From Candidatus Woesearchaeota archaeon (GTDB lineage: Archaea; Nanobdellota; Nanobdellia; Woesearchaeales; JACPIF01), in the NCBI GenBank assembly GCA_016188215.1, contig JACPIF010000001.1, positions 94,157-158,156 on the forward strand: a DNA stretch of 64,000 nt. The letters run 5' to 3'. The position numbers and the translations under genes were made by a program. Shown piece by piece: positions 52,032 to 60,875 of this stretch (the stretch's first letter is position 1; each line of letters begins with the position of its first letter). The notes below the pieces were generated by a model. The model saw only the letters and a list, made by a program, of their open reading frames with translations, searched no databases and had not been told where the DNA came from.

Positions 52032-54533
52032 ATGGCGGAGCATACTGGAAAGCGAAGGGATTACCTGACGCCTATAGGGCTGGCCATCTTTGTCCTCTTT
52101 GCATTTGCTTTGTTTTTTGCGCTGCTCAGGCTGCAGCATATCTTCCAGCAGGATCTTTCGGTGAGGATAAGCCCAAACAGCCAGTCTTTCTTCATAGAGC
52201 CCGGGCAGAAAGCCGAGCTGCTGATAGGCATTAATGCGAGCACCACACCTTTCTGCACTGCTGCCTGCAGCTATAGCCTTGATGACATCAGCACAGCGCA
52301 GGCGCTTGACAACGGCAGCTTTGAATTTTCAAGGGCGCATGAGGAAGTGCAGCGATACGAGCTTTCAGTATCAAGGATAGGGAGCGGGCAGAATCTGTAC
52401 AGCTTCAGGATAGAATGCTCTACCAAAGGAACGCTGTTGTGCAGTGAAAAAGAGACAGCAAGCAGCGCACTTATAGCACTTAATTATGATTTAAGCGCTG
52501 CGCAAAGGATACTGCAGGAGCAGACAAGGGCTGGATTGCAAAGCCTGCTGTCTTCAATCAATAGGAGCGATATCACGCTGCAGCAGCTCAATGACAAAGC
52601 CTTCATCCTTTCTTCACAGATCAACCTGCAAGAGCTTCTTCCTGCCAAAAATGAGATTAATGAACGGTTCACCAGGCTGCACGTCGCTGCTGAAGAGCTT
52701 AAAGTAAGGTGGTATGAGCAGGATTATCCGGAGTTGCCTGCTTTGATTGCAAATTATACTGCACAGCAGGCAGAGCTTGCCGATAAATTAAACGAGGTGG
52801 ATGCTGCTGTTGCTGAGCACCTGGGAAGGCATAATGAAAAGGTTGTACGGTTCAATAATCTTGTAAGACAACCATGGCAGGAGTTTGCGGCCATTAAATC
52901 AATTGCCAATGAAACAGACTATTTCAGCATCTTCATTGCGGCCCGGGAATTCCTGAGAAATGCTTCAGCAGAGATGCAGCATACCGGATTCCAGGACTAT
53001 GATACTATAGATGCAGGCCTAAACCAGAGCAGCAATTTAATTGATGGCCTGCAGGACACGACATCCAGGAACTTTAACAGGCTGCATGCGCAGGGGATGT
53101 ATCTGCTTGATGTGGAATATGCTGTACTGTGCACTGCAAAAGGTGCCTGCAGGGAACGCATTCCCCTGGCTAACCTTACTGTTGATCAGCCTTTCAATTC
53201 AGATGTTTTAAGGAATGTGTGCGCTGATATTAAAGTGCTGCAGCAATTATATGAGCAAGAGAACCATAAGGCAGCGCAAGTGAATATATCTGGATATCCT
53301 ACAGAGTATCCCAATGCCACACTCCAGGCATTCTTCAATGCAACGAGGGATGCGCTGTACTATAACATTACGTTTTTTGATGCTGCACTCGCTTCAATTA
53401 ATGATTCCAATAATTCCAGCTATTCTGCTGCCGCTATTAAAGCTATAATCCCATTCCAGGCAGCAGAATTTCCTTCGTCAAACATGTCGCCTGATACAAC
53501 CTTTGCTGCACTTCCCATGCATTTTTCAGGGCAACTGCAGTCATTTAATGCAAGCTATTGCAGGGGGCTGAACGTGAGCAGGGTGCCTGAGCTTCCTCCG
53601 CTTGATACTGTGATATTTTCAACTAACTTCACACCGGTGCAGAGCATCAATACTACGCTGTATGACGCGCCGCCGCGCTGCTGCATATTTGGGGTGTGCA
53701 AGCCCTGCTGCTCAGGAATTGAGTGCAGCCAGAACCCTGAACTTTATCCTATTATCCTATTGCATGGGCATGCGTTCAACAAGGAGAATACAGCTGCGTA
53801 TTCATTAGATGCGTTTAATAAGATACAATCAAAGTTGGAGCAGCAGGGGTATTTGCCGGCAGGCGTTGTAACGCCATTGTCCAAGTACACTGAATTCAGG
53901 CAGGGAGAATGGGGGCTTTCAGGAAGGCCTGTAGTGGTAAAGGGCAGCTACTATTTCACCAGCTACTACACAGTAGGGCAGAATGTGGTGATTAGCCAGA
54001 AAAGCGAGAACATAGAGACTTATGCAATACGGCTAAAGGAAATTGTTGACCTTGTCAAATACAGGACCGGGAAAGATAAAGTGATTATCATCGCGCATTC
54101 CATGGGCGGCCTGGTTGCGAGGAGCTATATGCAGATATTCGGCGATGATTCTGTCTACAAGCTGGTCATGATAGCGGCGCCTAACCATGGCATAGAAGGC
54201 TCGCTCAATTCCTACTGCCCTCTCCTGGGGGAACGGAAGGAATGCGAAGATATGGCAGCCGGCAGCATCTTCATGAGGCGCCTGGAAGCAGGAGAAGTTC
54301 CTGATGCGCATTTCTATACAATCTCTGGCACTGGATGCGTTGCAGGGAATGAGCCAGGTGATGGAATCACCAGCCTGCAGGCTAGCCAGCTTCCCTACGC
54401 AAAGAATTATGCAGTGGAGGGCAGCTGCAGCTCATTCTTCGGCACAGACCTGCACACTGACATCCTGAACATTGACAAGTATAACAGGACCATGTATTAC
54501 CTTGAGATTATTCTACGTGAGACGCCAAGATAA
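52032..54533 (+). CDS. Membrane-anchored extracellular alpha/beta-hydrolase (lipase-like)
   Basis: An 833-residue protein with one N-terminal transmembrane helix (about 13-37) and a long extracellular part. Residues 40-530 are beta modules and coiled segments with many Asn-x-Ser/Thr sequons. A Cys-rich junction (CCIFGVCKPCCSG near 555) precedes an alpha/beta-hydrolase domain starting PIILLHGHAFN. The nucleophile elbow is AHSMGG near 695-700, a candidate acid is GDGITSL near 778, and a candidate His is in DLHTDIL near 812. This looks like a lipase/esterase displayed on the outside. Its stop lies six bases from the 3' end of the convergent tRNA-Gly. Confidence 0.8.
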   Translation: MAEHTGKRRDYLTPIGLAIFVLFAFALFFALLRLQHIFQQDLSVRISPNSQSFFIEPGQKAELLIGINASTTPFCTAACSYSLDDISTAQALDNGSFEFSRAHEEVQRYELSVSRIGSGQNLYSFRIECSTKGTLLCSEKETASSALIALNYDLSAAQRILQEQTRAGLQSLLSSINRSDITLQQLNDKAFILSSQINLQELLPAKNEINERFTRLHVAAEELKVRWYEQDYPELPALIANYTAQQAELADKLNEVDAAVAEHLGRHNEKVVRFNNLVRQPWQEFAAIKSIANETDYFSIFIAAREFLRNASAEMQHTGFQDYDTIDAGLNQSSNLIDGLQDTTSRNFNRLHAQGMYLLDVEYAVLCTAKGACRERIPLANLTVDQPFNSDVLRNVCADIKVLQQLYEQENHKAAQVNISGYPTEYPNATLQAFFNATRDALYYNITFFDAALASINDSNNSSYSAAAIKAIIPFQAAEFPSSNMSPDTTFAALPMHFSGQLQSFNASYCRGLNVSRVPELPPLDTVIFSTNFTPVQSINTTLYDAPPRCCIFGVCKPCCSGIECSQNPELYPIILLHGHAFNKENTAAYSLDAFNKIQSKLEQQGYLPAGVVTPLSKYTEFRQGEWGLSGRPVVVKGSYYFTSYYTVGQNVVISQKSENIETYAIRLKEIVDLVKYRTGKDKVIIIAHSMGGLVARSYMQIFGDDSVYKLVMIAAPNHGIEGSLNSYCPLLGERKECEDMAAGSIFMRRLEAGEVPDAHFYTISGTGCVAGNEPGDGITSLQASQLPYAKNYAVEGSCSSFFGTDLHTDILNIDKYNRTMYYLEIILRETPR

Positions 54534-54538
54534 GAAAG

Positions 54539-54677
54539 TGCGCAGACCGGGACATTCGCTGCTCCCAAGCTGTTTCGAATTTCCGAATGCCTTCTCAGCA
54601 CTTCCCGGATACCGAGCTTGGAAGGCTCGAGTCATTTACGGCACGTTTTAGTCGTGTAGCCATTAGACCATCTGCGC
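54539..54677 (-). tRNA. tRNA-Gly (TCC anticodon) with three predicted introns
   Basis: Acceptor GCGCAGA (54677-54671) pairs with TCTGCGC (54546-54540); discriminator A at 54539, no CCA. Anticodon arm CGAGC-CTTCCAA-GCTCG (54629-54613) is intact. The D arm is interrupted by 22 nt (54656-54635), leaving GTCTAATGGCTA plus TGAC. In the T arm, CCGGG (54608-54604) is followed by a 24-nt insert (54603-54580), TTCGAA (54579-54574), a 21-nt insert (54573-54553), then T and CCCGG (54552-54547). 139 minus 67 is 72 nt, the size of a standard tRNA-Gly. The D-loop insert contains a CACG/CGTG hairpin. Intron ends may shift by a base or two. Confidence 0.8.
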
Positions 54678-54781
54678 ACATAGACTGTAGATTAGAATTT
54701 CATTTATAAAAGTATTGATTAAAGTGATTAAAGCCAGATTCCGGCATAATCTATTTATACTATGAGGCATTACCTAACTCC

Positions 54782-55138
54782 ATGAAAAGGGGCACTGCAT
54801 ACGCTTCTATTGGAGCTGTACTAGGGCTGTTGCTGGTTCTTGTATCTTTTTTGTTCATCAGTATCAGCAAGGAGGGTATAACAGGCGCTGCTGTCTTTAA
54901 GCAAGGTAAGCAGGATGGCGGTGATGGCTATTCAGAAAACACAGATAATTCTTACCTGCCTGAAGGCACCGTACGGGTTGTCACTAACGGCAAGGTCCTA
55001 TATGTGGCAAAGGAAAGCATGATGGAGAATAATGCAGCATACTGCAGCTATGGAAATACTAATGAGGCATGCACATGCCCAATTGAGTTTGACAAAAGAA
55101 TGGTGGAAAACTATTATATGTGCGTCAAGACGTTCTAA
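54782..55138 (+). CDS. Short anchored protein with GITGAAV motif
   Basis: A 118-residue protein: an N-terminal transmembrane helix (about 8-29), then a GITGAAVF motif immediately outside it, followed by a soluble domain of about 80 residues with four cysteines near the end (near 88, 96, 98 and 113), possibly metal-binding or disulfide-linked. The ITGAAV-type motif after a single helix recurs in many DPANN surface proteins as I recall. Leaderless start at ATG 54782 with a TATA-like tatttatactatg about 35 nt upstream. Function unknown. Confidence 0.68.
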   Translation: MKRGTAYASIGAVLGLLLVLVSFLFISISKEGITGAAVFKQGKQDGGDGYSENTDNSYLPEGTVRVVTNGKVLYVAKESMMENNAAYCSYGNTNEACTCPIEFDKRMVENYYMCVKTF

Positions 55139-55154
55139 GACCTATTATAGTGAG

Positions 55155-56195
55155 TCATAGTGAGTCCCTGACTACATCCAGGAATTTCCCAAAATCATCT
55201 TCCTTGATATTCGCGCCGCAGGCATGGTCATGGCCGCCACCGTATCCCCTGACACCTGCGCTAAAAGCCTTTTCCAGGATTGGCTGGATCCTTTTCCCTG
55301 CATAGCGCAATGAGCATTTCATCTCGCCGGACTTGTTCCTGCAGACTACTATGAATTTGTCAGGAAACGTGTAGAGCAGCTCGTTGCTCAGGTCTGATGT
55401 GAACGAGGTATTGAGCTCTGTATAGGAATATATCAGGAGCTTGTCATCTGTTGCCTGCTCCTTTGCCTCTGCCAGCAGCTTCTGGTATTCCCGGGCAACC
55501 TTCTCATAATGCCGATAGACATAAATGCCTTCCTTTGTCCGCTGCTCAAGGATGTCATAAGGATCCTTGATTTCCATCAGCTGCCTGATGCATTTCTTCA
55601 CCTCGCTTGTCTTGCCTTTCAGGACGCTTGAGAATATCCTGACAAGCTGACCTGTTCTGGAGGCGAACAATGCATCTTCAGGCCGCCTGATATTTTCAGG
55701 ATACAGCTCGGGAAACTGCTTCCTGTACTCTTCTGAAAGCTCAGTAAGCTGCCAGTCTCCAGTGATGCCTATCATGGCAATCCATAAGTCCTGCTGCAAA
55801 TCCTGCTTTACGACCTCATAGCAGAGCCTTGATGTAGACGGCGAATCGTTAAAGTCGTACACCCTTGGATTGAAGTATTTCACGTTGTGGCGCTTCACAG
55901 GGGGGTGATGGTCTATCCAGATTATGGGCACTTTTGCCTGGTCAATGAATTCCTGGCTGACTATGGGCTTGTCAAGCACAAATATCTTGTCAGGCTTGCT
56001 GTCATGCACCTTCTGCAGGAATTCCTCGCCTAATTCTGCAGATGCTTTTATGAAGCTCCAATCGCCGGCCTGCTTTTGGCGGTAGAGGAGGAGGAATGAG
56101 GTGAGGCCGTCAGGATCGTCATCAAAGAGAAACAAGGGGGCTGAACAGTGGTTGAGCTCTTCACGTATCTTCTCAATATCTTTTTGCGGAAGCAT
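55155..56195 (-). CDS. DHH/DHHA1-family phosphoesterase
   Basis: A 346-residue enzyme of the DHH superfamily (RecJ-like exonucleases, nanoRNases, cyclic-dinucleotide phosphodiesterases). Motifs: FDDDPDGLTS near 24-33, a second Asp in IFVLDKPI, the DHH itself in WIDHHPPV near 107, and the DHHA1 GGGHDHACGA motif near 318. The size matches stand-alone archaeal DHH-DHHA1 proteins of the RecJ-like type. Acts on short DNA/RNA or dinucleotides; the exact substrate cannot be read. It lies 21 nt from the ThiI-like gene and is probably co-transcribed with it. Confidence 0.9.
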   Translation of the reverse strand: MLPQKDIEKIREELNHCSAPLFLFDDDPDGLTSFLLLYRQKQAGDWSFIKASAELGEEFLQKVHDSKPDKIFVLDKPIVSQEFIDQAKVPIIWIDHHPPVKRHNVKYFNPRVYDFNDSPSTSRLCYEVVKQDLQQDLWIAMIGITGDWQLTELSEEYRKQFPELYPENIRRPEDALFASRTGQLVRIFSSVLKGKTSEVKKCIRQLMEIKDPYDILEQRTKEGIYVYRHYEKVAREYQKLLAEAKEQATDDKLLIYSYTELNTSFTSDLSNELLYTFPDKFIVVCRNKSGEMKCSLRYAGKRIQPILEKAFSAGVRGYGGGHDHACGANIKEDDFGKFLDVVRDSL

Positions 56196-56216
56196 GGTTC
56201 ATAAAAATTATAAGAT

Positions 56217-56834
56217 TCATAAGGAAATAATTTCTGTGGCAGCAAGCTGCTCGTCAATCAATGAGCGCATATCAATCCTGGCCTCCTCGTGCTCAATCAC
56301 TTCCAGCCTTGAAGAGGTTGCCGGATGCTTTGGGCCGAGGACTGAGCACATTTCAGGGCCAATGGATAGCTCGTAAGTTCCGTATTTCTTTGCCAATGCA
56401 ATGGTTTCAAGCTTATCATTAGCCAGGAGCGGGCGGAGTATCTCCATGGAGACTGCATGCGAGATGACCTGCATATTTGCCAAGGTCTGCGAGCCTACCT
56501 GGCCGAGATTATCCCCGGTTGCGATGAAGCCGCAGCCTTCATTTCTTGCGATCTGTTCTGCTATCCTAAGCATCATTCTCCTCGTGATGACATAATAATA
56601 GCGGTGCGTGCACCTTTCAACTATCCTTGCATGCTGCAGGCCGCATACGATGCTGAGCAACCGCCTTATGCCAAGGCTCCGTGCAATAGCTATTGATTTC
56701 TGCTTGGCAGTGTCATCAGTGAATGGCTCTAATGAGAAATGGAGCGCAATTATCTCGCAGCCCTGATCCATCAGCAATCTTGCGGCGACTGCGCTATCAA
56801 TGCCTCCTGACAAGAGCAAAAGGACTTTATGCAT
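56217..56834 (-). CDS. Stand-alone ThiI-like PP-loop (adenine nucleotide alpha hydrolase) protein
   Basis: About 205 residues. LLLSGGIDSAVAARLLM is the PP-loop ATP-binding motif, followed by the ThiI-like IALHFSLEPFT and FIATGDNLGQVGSQTLANMQVI blocks near 110-131. This corresponds to the C-terminal half of ThiI, which adenylates U8 in tRNA for thiolation, but the N-terminal ferredoxin-like/THUMP domains are absent. A Cys near the PEMCSVLGPKHPAT motif could serve sulfur transfer. It overlaps or abuts the 86-residue gene upstream, which may supply part of the missing RNA-binding function; that is only a guess. ATG 56834 or 56843 may start it. Confidence 0.82.
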   Translation of the reverse strand: MHKVLLLLSGGIDSAVAARLLMDQGCEIIALHFSLEPFTDDTAKQKSIAIARSLGIRRLLSIVCGLQHARIVERCTHRYYYVITRRMMLRIAEQIARNEGCGFIATGDNLGQVGSQTLANMQVISHAVSMEILRPLLANDKLETIALAKKYGTYELSIGPEMCSVLGPKHPATSSRLEVIEHEEARIDMRSLIDEQLAATEIISL

Positions 56835-56835
56835 G

Positions 56836-57096
56836 TTATGCATTTTCTACCACTGCCACCTTGTATATGTCCTGGACTATCTTTATAATAGCTGCCTCAT
56901 CCTTTAGTTTCTTGAAGAAAATCTCTCCATACTGGTGCACTACTATATCCTCATTGTTCACCTTGAGGACCGCTGCAACCGGCGTTGTAACAACTACTTC
57001 AAACTTGCCTGAAAGCCTTGCCAGATTCAGCCTGAGCTGCTTTACCGGCTTTGCGCTTAATGCTGCCCTTGTCCTGCATAGCTTTACCTCGAACAT
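56836..57096 (-). CDS. Small protein coupled to the ThiI-like gene
   Basis: An 86-residue soluble, alpha/beta protein, family not recognised. Its stop overlaps the ThiI-like start region, implying coupled translation. Basic residues are frequent in the first half (LCRTRAALSAKPVKQLRLNLARLSGKF), consistent with RNA contact, but this is inference. A TATA-like tatttaaatagc lies about 25 nt upstream of ATG 57096. Confidence 0.6.
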   Translation of the reverse strand: MFEVKLCRTRAALSAKPVKQLRLNLARLSGKFEVVVTTPVAAVLKVNNEDIVVHQYGEIFFKKLKDEAAIIKIVQDIYKVAVVENA

Positions 57097-57210
57097 AGTT
57101 TGGATGGATTTATCATGCTATTTAAATATAACGCTATGAAAATTGAAAAAACCTAATATTTCCCTTACCTATAGATACATTTTTATAGTACAAATCTCCT
57201 TTATTAAGTC

Positions 57211-57399
57211 ATGGACATATATAAGAAAATACAAGCATTGGAAAAAGAATTATTCAATCTTAAATCTATAATCTTAATGAGATCGGCAATATTTAAAACT
57301 CCAAAAAAAGTGTCACTGAAAGGGTCATTAAAGGGTATTAAAGTACATGAGCAGGATATAGAAAAAGCTAAAAAATCCCTTTTCAGAACTGGTGGCTAA
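57211..57399 (+). CDS. Putative antitoxin (VapB-like partner)
   Basis: A 62-residue helical protein: an N-terminal coiled segment, a KTPKKVSLKGSLKG stretch, and a C-terminal helix. It ends three bases before the PIN-domain toxin gene. AT-rich, and preceded by a ttttatagtac element about 25 nt upstream of ATG 57211. Antitoxin assignment rests on its position and size; the DNA-binding family is not recognised. Confidence 0.65.
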   Translation: MDIYKKIQALEKELFNLKSIILMRSAIFKTPKKVSLKGSLKGIKVHEQDIEKAKKSLFRTGG

Positions 57400-57402
57400 T
57401 TA

Positions 57403-57792
57403 ATGCTATATGTAGCTGATACCCATAGCCTAATATGGTTTCTTACTGATGATAGAAGATTGGGTAAACATGCCCGCGAAGTTTTTAATGAAACGGATAG
57501 CGGCAAAGCTGTCATACTCATACCAACAATAGTGCTGGCAGAATTAATTTTTATCTGTGAGAAAAAAGATGCCGCCGTACCATTTAAGCATATCTTAAAC
57601 AAAATAAATCAGAGTAGTAACTATGTAACCTATAGCTTGGACATGAGACTTATTCTTGAAATATCAAATCTGAGGCTTTCTGAGATGCATGATAGAATAA
57701 TAGTGGCTACTGCTTACGCACATAAAGCTACATTAATAACTAAAGATAGAGAAATAAGAAAGTCTAGACTTGTTAATACTATCTGGAATTAA
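57403..57792 (+). CDS. VapC-like PIN-domain toxin
   Basis: A 129-residue PIN-domain ribonuclease: YVADTHSLIWFLTDD carries the first Asp (with Thr-His in the VapC subgroup), ILIPTIVLAELIF gives the conserved Glu, and EMHDRIIVATAYAHKATLITKDREI supplies the last two acidic residues (HDR and KDR). The Mg-binding quartet is complete. VapC toxins cleave tRNA or rRNA. The preceding small gene is the likely antitoxin. Confidence 0.85.
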   Translation: MLYVADTHSLIWFLTDDRRLGKHAREVFNETDSGKAVILIPTIVLAELIFICEKKDAAVPFKHILNKINQSSNYVTYSLDMRLILEISNLRLSEMHDRIIVATAYAHKATLITKDREIRKSRLVNTIWN

Positions 57793-57960
57793 TCTGATTT
57801 TACTTGTAGTCTTCTTTTTAATGTCAGAATTCCACCATTACTGGAACTCATTGACTCCTTGAAAAACCCTTGTGTTTCCTGGATCCAAAAACGGTTTCGT
57901 TTTTTGTGCCTCCCAAATGCTTTGCATTTTTAGGACTTGGAATGGTAGTTCTTGACAAGT
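57793..57960. repeat. Intergenic hairpin pair between VapC and pilus platform genes
   Basis: AAAAACG-GTTT-CGTTTTT (57887-57904) and AAATGC-TTT-GCATTT (57915-57929) are neighbouring perfect hairpins lying between two convergent genes. The T-rich first hairpin could help termination. No open frame is apparent. Confidence 0.55.
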
Positions 57961-60156
57961 TTAAGCTGTCAATGACCTTGACATGATGGATTGGGCGACC
58001 ATGTTGAAGAGTATCATGACAATCAATGAGATGACTACATAGATGAGCGTGCTGTTCATCATGTTCCTCCCTACCATGTATTTCTCGTTCAGCTTGTCGG
58101 CGCCATTCTCTATACCATTGGTGAGGACTGTCAGGATGTACACTATCTGCAGAACATAGATGCCTACCACAACCTGGAAATAATAGGTGGGTATGCCATC
58201 GCCGAACAGGTCAATCAGGCCGGTCACACCGCCTGGATTGTCGCCGCCCTGCGCAATCCTCGGCAAAAGCTCGCCAAGCTTGCTGAGGATTGTGGTTATC
58301 ATGGATGTTATGCCGATGACAATGCCGGAAATGGCAGGCGTAAGGAAGCTTATCTGAGACTTCATTGAAGAGATAATGTCCGCCATCAAGTCCTTCAGGC
58401 GCTCATTCACCTTATGAATCTCCTTGATGTACCGGGAGACATTAACTAAGGCTTGGGCCGCTATCTTAGGGCCTTTCCTGATGCTCACGCTGAACACCTT
58501 CATGGAGCTTTCAATAAGGTTTGACGGAAAAGACACCAAGGCGCCTGACCGCGGGTTGAAAATCGCGTCATGAACTGACATGCCCAGGCGCTTGACGTTG
58601 CCGGAAGCCAGCTCAAAGAAACTGCCTGAAACGCTTCCCTTCATGTTCTCTGCAACCTTCTCAAATGCGATCTCAGCAGGCAGGCCGTCTCCCAAACGGT
58701 TGCCCAGCTGGAATAATGCTGAGGCAAACTCCTGCTCAAGCTGCTTTGAGCGCTCCCTTATCCTGACAAGGGCAGAAGTGCTCAGGAGATAGTACATGCC
58801 AATTGCCAAGCCGATGCTCAACGGGATGAACAGGCTTAAGATTGATGCGCCCAGGCCGTATGGGCCGATCATTACAGATTCTCCTGTATCAGCTGCGAGC
58901 TTGCTTTCACGATACGCCTGCAGGCAGAACTCCCTGCCGCAGGTGCTGCTCTCTTCAGGAGAGCCGAAACCAATATCAAAGCCAGGGGCAATTGCATGAA
59001 GCAGCAGAGGCAGTATGCCCAGGAGAAACAGCACTGAAAACACAATAAGGCTGAGCGCAAGGGGGGAGAGCAGCACTTCCTGGCTGCCCAGCTTGATGCT
59101 GATCTTCTTGTAGCGCTTAAGCTCTGGATTCTCCTCCGAGATGTCTGTCTCGCCGTAGCCAGTGGGCCGCTTTGAGAGGATGACCTTGCCGATGTAGAAT
59201 ATGCTGAAGGGCAGGATGATATTGTAGAGAACCGCAAGATGGTACCACTTCACGCCTTCCAGGAAGGCCACTACAAGGGGAAGGATGACCAAGCCGAGGA
59301 TGGGCATGATGATGCCAAGCATGTGGAGCATTGTGATAGGTGATTTGAGGTTTTGCGCATAGTGGAGCATCTTTTCAAATGTCTCGTCAAGCATGACCTC
59401 AAGGGACTTGTCCAGCAGGGTGAGCCGGCGGTCTTCACTGCCCTCATATAATGAGGATTCAATCAAATGAAATGATTCAATGAATTCCATGTTCCACTTC
59501 CTCCAGGTGTCAAGGTATGCGTCCAGGCTTTCCTTGATGGAATCATATCTCTCTGTCTCAATGTCCCAGAGGACTTTCTTCATGTCCAGGGCAAGAGGCG
59601 GCGCAAGGTGGTCTGATGCGAACTCAATGGCATTCTCAAGATTTGAGGTGTGGCGCATGTAGGTAACTACATAGAAGATGGAAAGCACCATCTGGTTGCT
59701 GGCTTTCATGCGCCAGGTATTGGCAAGGAAGTGCGGGATGTTCTGCACCGGCAGTATGATGGCAATGCCAACGAACACAAAAAACATCGCAAAAAAAGTG
59801 CTGCCAAATACCATAAGGCTGAACAGGGCGCCCAGGAACATGATCACAAGGGGAAGCAGCAATGAAAATGAGATGGCGCCCTGGGGCGTTATGTTGAGAT
59901 GGATGATATTGATGCTTTCCTGAAGCTCCTCAACAGTCTTCTGCCCAGTGCTGATGCGCAGGATGCGCTCTGACATGTTGCAGAGCTGCTCATATATGGT
60001 AAAATGCGCCGGGAGGCTTTCCTGCTTGAACTGCTGGTATTCCCTGGAGTAGACAACCTTGGGCGATTTTTCCAGATGGACTTCAAATTGCTGGTTGAGG
60101 CGCTGCCTGTACTTCTCGTACAGCTCATGTACCTCTTCATTTGTGAATTCCGGCAT
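57961..60156 (-). CDS. Archaeal type IV pilus platform protein (FlaJ/TadC-like, two T2SSF domains)
   Basis: A 731-residue membrane protein with two halves, each a type II secretion F-type domain with soluble helical parts and two or three transmembrane helices. Helices lie about 95-150, 275-320, 365-390, 430-455 and 615-725. Hydrophilic N-terminus (about 90 residues) is helical. It is the inner-membrane platform on which an ATPase would drive pilin assembly. It is not next to the pilin operon at 23.5-27.9 kb, and no GspE-type pilus ATPase is adjacent in this window. The ATG at 60156 follows a cgttataag TATA-like sequence about 25 nt upstream. Confidence 0.85.
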   Translation of the reverse strand: MPEFTNEEVHELYEKYRQRLNQQFEVHLEKSPKVVYSREYQQFKQESLPAHFTIYEQLCNMSERILRISTGQKTVEELQESINIIHLNITPQGAISFSLLLPLVIMFLGALFSLMVFGSTFFAMFFVFVGIAIILPVQNIPHFLANTWRMKASNQMVLSIFYVVTYMRHTSNLENAIEFASDHLAPPLALDMKKVLWDIETERYDSIKESLDAYLDTWRKWNMEFIESFHLIESSLYEGSEDRRLTLLDKSLEVMLDETFEKMLHYAQNLKSPITMLHMLGIIMPILGLVILPLVVAFLEGVKWYHLAVLYNIILPFSIFYIGKVILSKRPTGYGETDISEENPELKRYKKISIKLGSQEVLLSPLALSLIVFSVLFLLGILPLLLHAIAPGFDIGFGSPEESSTCGREFCLQAYRESKLAADTGESVMIGPYGLGASILSLFIPLSIGLAIGMYYLLSTSALVRIRERSKQLEQEFASALFQLGNRLGDGLPAEIAFEKVAENMKGSVSGSFFELASGNVKRLGMSVHDAIFNPRSGALVSFPSNLIESSMKVFSVSIRKGPKIAAQALVNVSRYIKEIHKVNERLKDLMADIISSMKSQISFLTPAISGIVIGITSMITTILSKLGELLPRIAQGGDNPGGVTGLIDLFGDGIPTYYFQVVVGIYVLQIVYILTVLTNGIENGADKLNEKYMVGRNMMNSTLIYVVISLIVMILFNMVAQSIMSRSLTA

Positions 60157-60220
60157 GGATTCCTCTTTTTTTGGATCTTATAACGAAATGTTTTTATATG
60201 TGGATTCCTTCTTGTTTTGT

Positions 60221-60355
60221 ATGAAACTTAAAAAACTTATTCCCAGGAATGTTGACCCTATAGCGCTTGCTGATGAGATTAAGGGAGACCTAACCGCAGA
60301 GTTCATCAAAAGGATGAGGCGCATCAGATCTCCTCTGGTCCGACAATCTCGATAG
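60221..60355 (+). CDS. 44-residue basic small protein, leaderless
   Basis: A 44-codon frame, ATG 60221, stop 60355, about 26 nt downstream of a gtttttatatgtgg TATA box. The peptide is basic and helical. Its 3' end overlaps the convergent PIN gene by 32 bases. It is divergent from the pilus platform gene. No family recognised; the promoter spacing is the main support. Confidence 0.5.
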   Translation: MKLKKLIPRNVDPIALADEIKGDLTAEFIKRMRRIRSPLVRQSR

Positions 60356-60803
60356 CTGGCAGACCAAATTTTTGCAGTATTTTCTTTGACTCTTCTTTTT
60401 TATCCCTAAGATGCACTCTATTAAAGGTAACTAAGCAATCCAGTGAAAATAGCGACGCTATCAGAATCAAGGCAGCATCCTCGTCTTTTATTCCAACGGA
60501 TTCAAGGGTATGGAGAACAGAAGCATAGTCTATTGCTAAAACTTCACATTGCTCTTTTATTTCTGTATCTGTAAAGAGCACATCAGAATACTTTACGTAA
60601 AATTCCTTTATCCGGGTCTTGAGAGTCTCATGCTTCCATTTCATTACCAGCTCTATTAAAAAGAATGGAGTTGCCATGTGGAACTCCTTTTGCTCAATCC
60701 GCATCATAAATTCCTGTGCAAGCCTTGCATTCTTACCTTTGTTATCCCAGTGCCCTACGGTAACTATATCTAAATCTACCAATATCTTTTTCTTGCGTGT
60801 CAT
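60324..60803 (-). CDS. PIN-domain-like protein
   Basis: A 159-residue protein with a PIN-like acidic arrangement: ILVDLDIVTVG near residues 7-17, a Glu near 51 (FFLIELVMKW), and VGIKDEDAALILIASLFSLDCLVTFN near 102-127 with Asp-Glu-Asp and a final Asp in SLDCLV. This fits a PIN nuclease of the VapC type or a related PIN_3 subgroup. No convincing antitoxin sits on the same strand; the 44-codon gene on the other strand is not an obvious partner. Confidence 0.65.
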   Translation of the reverse strand: MTRKKKILVDLDIVTVGHWDNKGKNARLAQEFMMRIEQKEFHMATPFFLIELVMKWKHETLKTRIKEFYVKYSDVLFTDTEIKEQCEVLAIDYASVLHTLESVGIKDEDAALILIASLFSLDCLVTFNRVHLRDKKEESKKILQKFGLPAIEIVGPEEI

Positions 60804-60875
60804 AATTGCTCCTCATTTGTGAATTCTGTCATGGATCCCTCTTTTTTACTGCATCCTTCTTTTTACTGCATCATC

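Noticed and set aside
57887..57929. Bacterial-style intrinsic terminator
   Set aside because: Archaeal termination depends on T-runs rather than hairpins, and the pair resembles the other dispersed hairpins, so I list it as a repeat.
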